From Legionella genomosp. 1 (lineage in GTDB: Bacteria > Pseudomonadota > Gammaproteobacteria > Legionellales > Legionellaceae): DNA of 23,588 nt. The position numbers and the translations under genes were made by a program. The notes under the pieces were generated by a model. That model did not search any database. It had not been told where the DNA came from and saw only the letters and a list, made by a program, of their open reading frames with translations. Shown piece after piece: positions 1 through 6,556 of the stretch. Each line of letters opens with the position of its first letter. The first letter of the stretch is position 1. The stretch is taken from positions 1 through 23,588 of the forward strand of contig CAMDMN010000003.1 of assembly GCA_945901965.1 (NCBI GenBank), read 5' to 3'.

Positions 1-640
1 ATTGATCATCCTTTATGACTTCTGCGGCAGATATACCATTAATCTTGGCATGATAAAAATCAGGGTATTGTGTTGCAGAATGATTTCCCCAAATAGTCAT
101 TTGCGTAACATTGGTAATATCAACCCCTGCCTTCTTCGCAAGTTGAGTACGTGCGCGAAGCTCATCTAAGCTTGTCATCGCAAAAAATCTATCGGCAGGA
201 ACATCTTTAGCATTATGTTTTGCAATTAAACAATTAGTATTACATGGATTGCCTACAACAAAAACAGAGACATCATCATTAGCGTAATCGTTAATCGCTT
301 GCCCTTGCTTGGTAAATATTCCACCATTTATTTTAAGTAAATCAGAACGTTCCATACCTTGTTTACGAGGAACTGAACCCACTAATAAAGCCCAATTAAC
401 TCCATCCATTGCTACCTTTAAATCAGTAGTACAAACAATACGTTTAAGTAATGGAAATGCACAATCATCAAGCTCCATAGCCACACCTTCAAGTGCTGGC
501 AATGCAGGCTCTAATTCTAATAAATTTAATTCTACATCAACATCTTTGCCAAACATTTGCCCTGAAGCGATGCGAAATAATAAGGCATAACCAATTTGAC
601 CGGCAGCGCCTGTAACCGCGACTCTAACTCTTTTATTCAT
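1..640 (-). CDS. mdh: malate dehydrogenase (partial, C-terminus beyond window)
   Basis: NAD-dependent malate dehydrogenase, which interconverts malate and oxaloacetate in the TCA cycle in the cytoplasm. The reverse strand from the ATG at 640 reads openly to the window edge (about 213 codons). It begins MNKRVRVAVTGAAGQIGYAL, the dinucleotide-binding glycine motif. Next come the substrate-binding loop with VPRKQGMERSDLL, the cofactor motif VGNPCNTNC, the LDELRARTQLA segment that holds the Asp/Arg of the active site, and WGNHS with the catalytic His. This is the cytosolic/type-2 MDH layout of many gammaproteobacteria and Legionella. A GAGGA ribosome-binding site lies just upstream of the start (about 646-651). 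It is divergent from hemW with about 100 bp between the starts. Roughly the last third of the protein is missing only because the window ends. Confidence 0.96.
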   Translation of the reverse strand, partial: MNKRVRVAVTGAAGQIGYALLFRIASGQMFGKDVDVELNLLELEPALPALEGVAMELDDCAFPLLKRIVCTTDLKVAMDGVNWALLVGSVPRKQGMERSDLLKINGGIFTKQGQAINDYANDDVSVFVVGNPCNTNCLIAKHNAKDVPADRFFAMTSLDELRARTQLAKKAGVDITNVTQMTIWGNHSATQYPDFYHAKINGISAAEVIKDDQ

Positions 641-742
641 ATTTTTCCTCTTTAAATATTATTAAATTACACTAATGCCAATCTTAAAAATACATTTTAT
701 GATACTATTGCCGACCCTAACAAACCAGTATGTTATATCATT

Positions 743-1900
743 ATGCTACCATTATCTTTGTATATTCATATACCATGGTGTATACGCAAATGTCCTTATT
801 GTGATTTTAATTCACATAAAACTCCTGATATATTACCTGAAGACGCATACATTAACGCATTAATTGCTGATTTAAAAACTGATTTATTAACTTTTCCTAA
901 AAAAAACATAGAATCAATATTTATCGGCGGAGGCACGCCAAGTTTATTTTTAGCAAGTTCATTTGATAAATTACTTAGCGAAATAAATAAACTCTTAAAT
1001 TTTGCAGATAACATTGAAATTACTCTAGAAGCAAATCCTGGCACAGTTGAACAAAAACGCTTTAGCGATTATCGCTCTTTAGGTATTAATCGCTTATCTT
1101 TAGGGATTCAAAGCTTTAATGCTAATAAACTAAAAGCATTAGGACGAATTCATGATGATAATGAAGCTCATAATGCAATTAAAACCGCAAGAAAAGTAGG
1201 ATTTGACAATATTAATATAGATTTAATGCATAGCCTACCAAATCAAACTATTCATGAAGCTATAGATGATCTACAAATGGGCTTAAACCATGAACCAGAA
1301 CATTTATCCTGGTATCAATTAACGTTAGAGCCAAATACAGTGTTTTATAAAAAACAACCTACTCTACCATCTGATGATGAAACAGTATCAATAGAAGAAG
1401 AAGGTTTTAATCTGTTACAAAATCATAACTTAAATCGCTATGAAATTTCTGCATTTGCAAAAGAAGGTAGGCAATCACGTCACAATCTAAATTATTGGTT
1501 ATTTGGCGATTACTTCGGTATTGGCGCAGGTGCTCATGGCAAATTAACATCTTCCTCGCTTGAACAAATTTATCGTACTCGTAAACATAAACAACCAAAA
1601 GATTATCTCAATCAAGATAAATCATTTATTAGTGGCAATGATAAAATATCTAGCGATGAACTTATATTTGAGTTCATGCTTAATACCACTCGCCTGCAAC
1701 AAGCAATTAATAATAATTTGTTCTTTGAACGCACAGGTTTAAAATTTGATAATCTATTGCCTAAATTACATATAGCAAAAACAAAGGGGTTAATTACTAT
1801 TAATGACTCATGTTGGCAAGTTACTAATTTAGGACGACAGTTTACCAATGATTTACAAGAAATATTTTTGCCAGATAATGAGTCACTAAGTACGAAATGA
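743..1900 (+). CDS. hemW: radical SAM haem chaperone HemW
   Basis: A 385-residue radical SAM protein of the HemN/HemW family. The iron-sulphur cluster motif CxxxCxxC is at residues 13, 17 and 20, within YIHIPWCIRKCPYCDF. The residue after the third Cys is Asp-Phe rather than the extra Cys of HemN, which fits HemW. The GGGTPS motif (about residue 62) and GIQSF (about 120) follow, as expected for the SAM-binding barrel, with an ordinary HemN C-terminal domain. HemW binds haem and delivers it to respiratory proteins; many genomes mislabel it coproporphyrinogen oxidase. The ATG at 743 places the first motif normally, but no strong ribosome-binding site is visible. It is divergent from mdh, and about 110 bp separate it from plsY, so the two may or may not be co-transcribed. 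Confidence 0.94.
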   Translation: MLPLSLYIHIPWCIRKCPYCDFNSHKTPDILPEDAYINALIADLKTDLLTFPKKNIESIFIGGGTPSLFLASSFDKLLSEINKLLNFADNIEITLEANPGTVEQKRFSDYRSLGINRLSLGIQSFNANKLKALGRIHDDNEAHNAIKTARKVGFDNINIDLMHSLPNQTIHEAIDDLQMGLNHEPEHLSWYQLTLEPNTVFYKKQPTLPSDDETVSIEEEGFNLLQNHNLNRYEISAFAKEGRQSRHNLNYWLFGDYFGIGAGAHGKLTSSSLEQIYRTRKHKQPKDYLNQDKSFISGNDKISSDELIFEFMLNTTRLQQAINNNLFFERTGLKFDNLLPKLHIAKTKGLITINDSCWQVTNLGRQFTNDLQEIFLPDNESLSTK

Positions 1901-2010
1901 TTATATTATTATTTAATAATTAGATAATAATGTCTCATAACTCTTCACAAACTTAATTTGTTCACAGATAATGAAACTTCATTTGAAGAAAATTAATGCC
2001 AGGAGGCTAT

Positions 2011-2838
2011 ATGTTATCAATACTGATTTTTTTAATTTGCGTCACCGTTGCTTATTTTCTCGGCTCCGTCTGCTCAGCCGTAATAGTTTCAAAAATATTT
2101 GAACTCCCTGATCCACGACAAGAAGGTTCAAAAAACCCTGGCGCTACAAATGTTTTACGCTTGTCTGGGAAAAAATATGCATCTATTGTTTTGCTAGGAG
2201 ATATGCTTAAAGGTTTTTTACCTGTGATTCTTGCAAAAATTCTTGGAGCAGGACCTACTATAATTGGCTTTACATGTCTTGCTGCAGTTATAGGGCACGT
2301 ATTTCCAGTATTTTTCAACTATAGGGGTGGAAAAGGTGTAGCCACTGCAATGGGCGGATTAATTGGCTTAAATTTCCCATTAGGAATAATTGTAATTGCC
2401 ATTTGGTTATTAGTAGCTAAATTATCTCATTATGTGTCTTTAGCATCTATTGTATCTATGGTACTAGCACCTATTCTTTCAATAATTGCAATTGGCAATG
2501 CACATGCTTTAATGCCACTTATAATGGTGGCTCTATTGATCCTCTATAAACACAGCGAAAATATCAACCGACTAATGGATGGTGTTGAACCAAAAATTAA
2601 CCTTAAATCAGCTAATATAGCTCAAATAATTATAGAAGAAACAAACGATTCTGAAACACCAAAAGATAAACCAAAACCAAAAGCCGACGCTGTCAAACCA
2701 AAAGCTGCAGCTGCCAAAGCAAAAGTGGCGACTGCTAAAGCAAAAGTGGCGACTGCCAAAGCAAAAGTGGCGGCTGCTAAACCAAAAGCTACTGCTACCA
2801 AGCCAAAAGCTAAAACAAGTACTAAAAAGAAAGAATAA
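2011..2838 (+). CDS. plsY: acyl-phosphate glycerol-3-phosphate acyltransferase PlsY with histone-H1-like tail
   Basis: Integral membrane acyltransferase that moves an acyl group from acyl-phosphate to glycerol-3-phosphate, the first step of phospholipid synthesis. The core (residues about 1-205) has the expected hydrophobic segments and PlsY motifs: GSKNPGATNVLR after the first membrane helix, and GHVFPVFFNYRGGKGVAT in the middle. An AGGAGG site at 2001-2006 sits 4 nt before the ATG at 2011. The in-frame ATG at 1996 lies upstream of that site and is unlikely to be the start. Typical PlsY is near 200 residues; this one is about 275. The extra tail (about 211-275) is made of Lys, Ala, Pro, Thr and Val with repeated AKVATAK units, like H1-type or AlgP-type DNA-binding tails. 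Membrane topology would decide whether the tail faces the cytoplasm. It converges on tsaD. Confidence 0.95.
   Translation: MLSILIFLICVTVAYFLGSVCSAVIVSKIFELPDPRQEGSKNPGATNVLRLSGKKYASIVLLGDMLKGFLPVILAKILGAGPTIIGFTCLAAVIGHVFPVFFNYRGGKGVATAMGGLIGLNFPLGIIVIAIWLLVAKLSHYVSLASIVSMVLAPILSIIAIGNAHALMPLIMVALLILYKHSENINRLMDGVEPKINLKSANIAQIIIEETNDSETPKDKPKPKADAVKPKAAAAKAKVATAKAKVATAKAKVAAAKPKATATKPKAKTSTKKKE
2719..2781 (+). repeat. three 21-bp tandem repeats in the plsY tail
   Basis: Three consecutive 21-base units (2719-2739, 2740-2760, 2761-2781), each close to GCAAAAGTGGCGACTGCTAAA minus its last base, encode the seven-residue unit AKVATAK. They differ at only one or two positions, so they arose recently or are kept alike by recombination. 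Flanking codons give more diverged Lys-Pro-Lys-Ala units. Copy number probably varies between strains. Confidence 0.9.
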
Positions 2839-2860
2839 AAATATAACGTTCATTAAAACA

Positions 2861-2884
2861 GGATCCGAGCCAAGGCTCGGATCC
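2861..2884. terminator. perfect hairpin between convergent plsY and tsaD
   Basis: GGATCCGAGC (2861-2870) pairs perfectly with GCTCGGATCC (2875-2884) around a CAAG loop, a 10-bp GC-rich stem. It lies 22 bp after the plsY stop and 10 bp after the tsaD stop. Reading toward tsaD's downstream side, the stem is followed by TGTTTTAAT, a weak U-tract. In the plsY direction no U-tract follows. It probably terminates tsaD transcription and may also stop or protect plsY mRNA. Confidence 0.65.
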
Positions 2885-2894
2885 AAAACATAAT

Positions 2895-3896
2895 TCACAA
2901 TGGCCAGCGTGCCTTAACATTAATTGCCAATGAGTTATCACAGCTTTTATTTAACAAATGAAGACAGCCTGTATATGCCACCATTACTCCATTATCAGTG
3001 CAATATTTAAGATCTGGAAAATATACCTCTAAAGGTAATTCCTCCATTAACTTTAAAAGTGCTCGGCGCAAGGCGCGGTTTGCACTAACACCACCGGCTA
3101 CAACTAATCGCGGACAATTAAGTTGTACTATAGCTCTCTTAGATTTTTCCACAAGAATATCAACAACAGCCCCCTGAAATCCTTTAGCAATAATTGACTG
3201 ACTAAGTGAATCTTTTTCAGAATTATTCCATAAATTAAGTGTATGAGTTTTTAATCCACTAAAACTAAAATCTAAACCTGGCCTATCAATCATTGGTCTT
3301 GGGAAATATGGTAGTTTTTCTTCTTTGCAATCTTCAGCTCTTTTAGCGAGCTCGGCTCCTCCAGGATATGGCAAACCCATTAATTTAGCAGTTTTATCAA
3401 ATGCCTCACCTACTGCATCATCAAGAGTCTCGCCTAATAATTCATACTCTCCTAATGCCGTCGCTTTTATTAATTGAGTATGACCACCAGACACTAGCAA
3501 TGCTACAAAAGGAAAATCAAGCGTTGGATTTTCAAGTTTCGCAACTATTATATGGGCTTCTAGATGATTAACTGCTAATGCGGGAATATTAAGACCAAAA
3601 GCCATGCTTTTAGCAAAAGAAGCCCCAGCTAATAAAGCGCCAATCAATCCAGGACCCGCGGTATATGCTATTGCATCTAATTCTGATTTAGATGTATTCG
3701 CCTCAGCAAGTGCGCTATTAATTAATGGTACAATATATTTCACATGATCACGTGACGCAAGCTCAGGAACTACCCCACCGAAATTTTTATGTGTTTCTAT
3801 TTGTGAATAAAGTGAATGTGCCATTAGACCCAATTTATCATCATAAATGGCAATACCTGTTTCATCACATGAACTTTCTATTCCTAAAACCCGCAT
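2895..3896 (-). CDS. tsaD: tRNA N6-threonylcarbamoyladenosine transferase TsaD
   Basis: Catalytic subunit that, with TsaB and TsaE, transfers the threonylcarbamoyl group to A37 of ANN-decoding tRNAs. The 333-residue length is typical. The start MRVLGIESSCDETGIAIYD is the family's N-terminal signature. The metal-binding NHLEAH motif places His at 111 and 115, and the ASKH-fold elements SGGHTQLI and VAGGVSANRALR follow. Its TATAAT -10 (reverse strand, 3936-3941) lies in the spacer shared with the divergent rpsU promoters, so the two units may influence each other. GAGAG before the ATG serves as a modest ribosome-binding site. A hairpin follows the stop codon. Confidence 0.97.
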   Translation of the reverse strand: MRVLGIESSCDETGIAIYDDKLGLMAHSLYSQIETHKNFGGVVPELASRDHVKYIVPLINSALAEANTSKSELDAIAYTAGPGLIGALLAGASFAKSMAFGLNIPALAVNHLEAHIIVAKLENPTLDFPFVALLVSGGHTQLIKATALGEYELLGETLDDAVGEAFDKTAKLMGLPYPGGAELAKRAEDCKEEKLPYFPRPMIDRPGLDFSFSGLKTHTLNLWNNSEKDSLSQSIIAKGFQGAVVDILVEKSKRAIVQLNCPRLVVAGGVSANRALRRALLKLMEELPLEVYFPDLKYCTDNGVMVAYTGCLHLLNKSCDNSLAINVKARWPL

Positions 3897-3935
3897 ATTA
3901 CTCTCAATTTAATTAAATTTGCGTAAAAATTAGCA

Positions 3936-3964
3936 ATTATAGCTTAATAGACTTGACGACTGAA
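3936..3964 (-). promoter_or_regulatory. candidate tsaD promoter
   Basis: On the reverse strand a consensus TATAAT (+ coordinates 3936-3941) is preceded, 17 bp away, by a poor -35 (TTCAGT, 3959-3964). It overlaps the -35 of the first rpsU promoter on the other strand. The -10 is convincing; the -35 is weak. Confidence 0.45.
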
Positions 3965-3981
3965 GAGAGTGGCACTAAAAT
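3953..3981 (+). promoter_or_regulatory. sigma70-type promoter P1 for rpsU operon
   Basis: TTGACG (3953-3958), a 17-bp spacer and TAAAAT (3976-3981) make a near-consensus housekeeping promoter about 45 bp upstream of rpsU. Confidence 0.75.
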
Positions 3982-4008
3982 TGCTGCCTTGTGAAGATAA
4001 ACTATAAT
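3981..4008 (+). promoter_or_regulatory. sigma70-type promoter P2 for rpsU operon
   Basis: TTGCTG (3981-3986), a 16-bp spacer and a perfect TATAAT (4003-4008) lie immediately downstream of P1. Tandem promoters ahead of rpsU are a known feature of macromolecular synthesis operons. The leader from P2 would be only about 10 nt, just enough to hold the GAGGAA ribosome-binding site (4014-4019). Confidence 0.55.
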
Positions 4009-4025
4009 AACTTGAGGAATGTTTA

Positions 4026-4253
4026 ATGCCTACAGTTCGCGTAAAAGAAGGCGAAAATCCTGAATACGCATTGCGTCGTTTTAAAAGATCTTGTGAAAAA
4101 GCAGGAATTTTAACTGAATTACGACGTCGTGAATTTTATGAAAAACCAACTGCTGAACGTAAGCGTAAGCAAGCTGCTGCAGTAAAACGTCATTTAAAGA
4201 AAATTTCTCGCGATACTTCTGAGAAGAGATCAATAAAACACAGACGTAAATAA
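4026..4253 (+). CDS. rpsU: 30S ribosomal protein S21
   Basis: A 75-residue basic protein starting MPTVRVKEGENPEYALRRFK, the S21 signature, with EFYEKPTAERKRKQAAAVKR in the middle. S21 binds the small subunit near the anti-Shine-Dalgarno region and promotes initiation. GAGGAA at 4014-4019 lies 6 nt before the ATG. It heads the rpsU-yqeY-dnaG-rpoD operon and is driven by tandem promoters. The next gene begins 1 nt after its stop codon, so expression is almost certainly coupled. Confidence 0.98.
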   Translation: MPTVRVKEGENPEYALRRFKRSCEKAGILTELRRREFYEKPTAERKRKQAAAVKRHLKKISRDTSEKRSIKHRRK

Positions 4254-4254
4254 T

Positions 4255-4698
4255 ATGAGCATCAAAGAGCAACTATACATTGATGTCAAAGATGCTATGC
4301 GTGCCAAAGATAAAGAAAAACTTGGCACCTTGCGTCTTATCACAGCGGCAATTAAACAAATTGAAGTTGATGAGCGCATTGATGTTGATGAAACGCGTAT
4401 GCTTGTTGTTCTTGATAAATTAGCTAAACAACGTAATGAATCTATAACTCTATTCAAAGCAGCAGGACGAGATGATCTTGTAGCGCAGGAAGAGTTTGAG
4501 TTAGGTATAATTACGCATTATCTGCCTGAGCCACTTAGTGATGATGAAATAACTAAACTTATCGAAGATGCGATTGCTAAGGTTGATGCTCAAAAGATGA
4601 ACGACATGGGTAAAGTCATGGCTCAGTTAAAACCAATTATGCAAGGACGTGCTGACATGTCTAAAGTAAGCTCATTGATTAAGGCAAAACTTAATTAA
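4255..4698 (+). CDS. yqeY: GatB/YqeY domain protein
   Basis: A 147-residue protein of the YqeY family, related to the tRNA-binding C-terminal domain of the GatB amidotransferase subunit. Typical family sequence is visible: AMRAKDKEKLGTLRLITAAI, VLDKLAKQRNESI, FELGIITHYLPEPLSDDEI, and MGKVMAQLKP near the end. The length is normal. It starts 1 nt after the rpsU stop and ends 12 nt before dnaG, so it sits firmly in the operon. The family is common at this location in proteobacteria. Its precise biochemical role is not settled, and nothing here adds to it. Confidence 0.95.
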   Translation: MSIKEQLYIDVKDAMRAKDKEKLGTLRLITAAIKQIEVDERIDVDETRMLVVLDKLAKQRNESITLFKAAGRDDLVAQEEFELGIITHYLPEPLSDDEITKLIEDAIAKVDAQKMNDMGKVMAQLKPIMQGRADMSKVSSLIKAKLN

Positions 4699-4710
4699 GC
4701 GATATACGCT

Positions 4711-6459
4711 ATGCTAGGTTTAATCCCAAGACCATTTATTGATGAAGTGCTTAATCGCATAGATCTTGTCGAATTTGTAGATGGTTATGTACCTTTAAAA
4801 AAAAGCGGCCATAATTATACAGCTTGCTGCCCTTTTCATAATGAAAAAACCCCCTCGTTTAATGTAGTGGCGAAAAAGCAGTTTTATCATTGCTTTGGTT
4901 GTGGTGCTAGTGGCAATGCCATTAGCTTTGCCATGAATTATTTACATTTGAGTTTTTCTGACGCAATTGAGTCTTTAGCATCTCGCATAGGCTTAAAAGT
5001 ACCTCGTGAAGGAAATGTAAAAGAAACCCAACAATCAATTTCCCTCTACCAATTCTTAAACCAAGTAGCTAATTTTTACCAACAAAAATTAAAAAATGAA
5101 GGTGCACAAGCCATAGCTTATTTAAAGCAAAGGGGTCTAAGTGGCGAAATTGCGCATATGTATCAATTAGGATATGCACCTCCTGGATGGCATAATTTAG
5201 AGGAAAAATTTAAATCTAAAAAAGATGAACTTATCGCAACTGGCATGATAATTCAAAAAGATGATCTTAAAACATATGATCGCTATCGCGAACGCATAAT
5301 GTACCCAATTCACGACCGCCAAGGCCGCATTATTGGCTTTGGTGGGAGAGTAATTGATTCTAATCAAAAACCAAAATACTTAAACTCTCCTGAAACTTCA
5401 ATTTTTCAAAAAAGTCGCGAATTATATGGCTTACATCAAGTTCTTCAACAACAAAAAACTATCAATTATATAATAATTGTTGAAGGCTACATGGATGTAA
5501 TTGCTTTGGCGCAACATGGAGTTCTTAATGCAGTGGGAACTCTTGGTACTGCAACTAGCACCTATCATATTCAACTATTATCTAAACATACTAAAAAAAT
5601 TATTTTCTGCTTTGATGGAGATGCGGCGGGAAGACAAGCTGCATGGCGAGCACTAGAAAATAGCATAACTCAACTTAATTCAGGGCTTGATGCAAGATTT
5701 ATATTTTTACAAGAAGGACAAGATCCAGATAGCTTAATACGCGAGGAAGGAAAAGATGCTTTCTTAAGGCACCTTGAAAATGCCATATCTTTAAACAAAT
5801 TTTTTATTGATACCATAACTCAAGGAATAGATACTAAAAGCCATGCCGGTAAGAGCCAATTAATCAATGCGGCCAAACCTTATTTAACTAAAATGTTAGA
5901 TGGGCCTTATAAACAACTATTGATAAATGAACTTGCAAGATTAACAAGAATTGATAATCACCGTATAGATAAATTAATTTATGAAAAACCTGATAATAAT
6001 ATAAAACCAAACCAAAATATTACCCGTTCCCCTATTAAAGTAGCTATCGCTCTTTTATTGCAAAATCCAGAAATATATGACCAATGTAAAGCACAATTAT
6101 CAACCACCATACTAGATACTCAAAAACAAAGGGTATTAACAACTTTAATCCAACAAATAACAGAAAGTCCTACGTTAAATACTGCTAAATTTGTTGAGTT
6201 ATGGCGTGATTCACCTATTTTTGATTCTTTAACTAAACTTGCCACCTGGGATCATCAAGTACCTGAAAATGCTTTGGCAAAAGAGTTTGGTGATATTATT
6301 CAATTTTTAGCAAAGCAAAATAAAGAAAATGAAATTCAACAACTAATTAAAAAAACACAAACTGAAGGATTAAATGAAGCAGAACGAATTAATTTGCAGG
6401 AAATGTTAAAAGAACGACATCAAAGTATTACGCCTACTATAAAAACTAATACAGAATAA
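4711..6459 (+). CDS. dnaG: DNA primase
   Basis: A 582-residue replicative primase that makes RNA primers at the fork. The N-terminal CHC2 zinc-binding domain has Cys40, His43, Cys61 and Cys64. The RNA polymerase core follows, with YPIHDRQGRIIGFGGRV. The TOPRIM domain has the catalytic Glu in VEGYMDVIAL and the acidic motif CFDGDAAGRQAAWRAL. The C-terminal region, expected to bind DnaB, is poorly conserved and Asn/Gln-rich, as is usual. No strong ribosome-binding site precedes the ATG at 4711; translational coupling to yqeY is likely. The gap to rpoD is 97 bp and carries an inverted repeat and a promoter. Confidence 0.97.
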   Translation: MLGLIPRPFIDEVLNRIDLVEFVDGYVPLKKSGHNYTACCPFHNEKTPSFNVVAKKQFYHCFGCGASGNAISFAMNYLHLSFSDAIESLASRIGLKVPREGNVKETQQSISLYQFLNQVANFYQQKLKNEGAQAIAYLKQRGLSGEIAHMYQLGYAPPGWHNLEEKFKSKKDELIATGMIIQKDDLKTYDRYRERIMYPIHDRQGRIIGFGGRVIDSNQKPKYLNSPETSIFQKSRELYGLHQVLQQQKTINYIIIVEGYMDVIALAQHGVLNAVGTLGTATSTYHIQLLSKHTKKIIFCFDGDAAGRQAAWRALENSITQLNSGLDARFIFLQEGQDPDSLIREEGKDAFLRHLENAISLNKFFIDTITQGIDTKSHAGKSQLINAAKPYLTKMLDGPYKQLLINELARLTRIDNHRIDKLIYEKPDNNIKPNQNITRSPIKVAIALLLQNPEIYDQCKAQLSTTILDTQKQRVLTTLIQQITESPTLNTAKFVELWRDSPIFDSLTKLATWDHQVPENALAKEFGDIIQFLAKQNKENEIQQLIKKTQTEGLNEAERINLQEMLKERHQSITPTIKTNTE

Positions 6460-6470
6460 GCTGGCAAGTT

Positions 6471-6489
6471 TTATAAAGGCGGTTTATAA
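6471..6489. repeat. 19-bp inverted repeat upstream of rpoD -35
   Basis: TTATAAA (6471-6477), GGCGG, TTTATAA (6483-6489): a perfect 7-5-7 inverted repeat abutting the -35 of the candidate rpoD promoter. As RNA it gives a weak AT-rich hairpin after dnaG; as DNA it could be a protein-binding site. Its role is unknown. Confidence 0.5.
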
Positions 6490-6517
6490 TTGCAAGATTT
6501 TTCTGACCTTTTATATT
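6490..6517 (+). promoter_or_regulatory. candidate internal rpoD promoter
   Basis: TTGCAA (6490-6495), a 16-bp spacer and TATATT (6512-6517) lie between dnaG and rpoD. An internal rpoD promoter is normal in this operon type. The last base of the -10 overlaps the CRP-like dyad at 6517-6532. Confidence 0.5.
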
Positions 6518-6532
6518 GTGATATATTTCACA
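6517..6532. promoter_or_regulatory. CRP/FNR-type palindrome in rpoD promoter
   Basis: TGTGATATATTTCACA matches the classical CRP half-sites exactly (TGTGA, 6-bp spacer, TCACA). It overlaps the downstream edge of the -10 and would cover the start point, a position that usually implies repression. Legionella encodes several cNMP-binding CRP/FNR-family proteins. Which one binds, if any, is not visible here. Confidence 0.5.
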
Positions 6533-6556
6533 CTATAACATTTGTTGATAAGAACT

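Noticed and set aside
796..1848. Reverse-strand frames inside hemW
   Set aside because: They are shadows of a clearly conserved gene on the + strand.
1996..2010. Upstream ATG as the plsY start
   Set aside because: It lies before the AGGAGG site; the ATG at 2011 directly after that site gives the normal PlsY N-terminus.
2608..2898. Reverse-strand reading frame rich in Phe, Cys and Ser opposite the plsY tail
   Set aside because: It is the antisense image of the Lys/Ala repeats. It has no start context and no credible domain.
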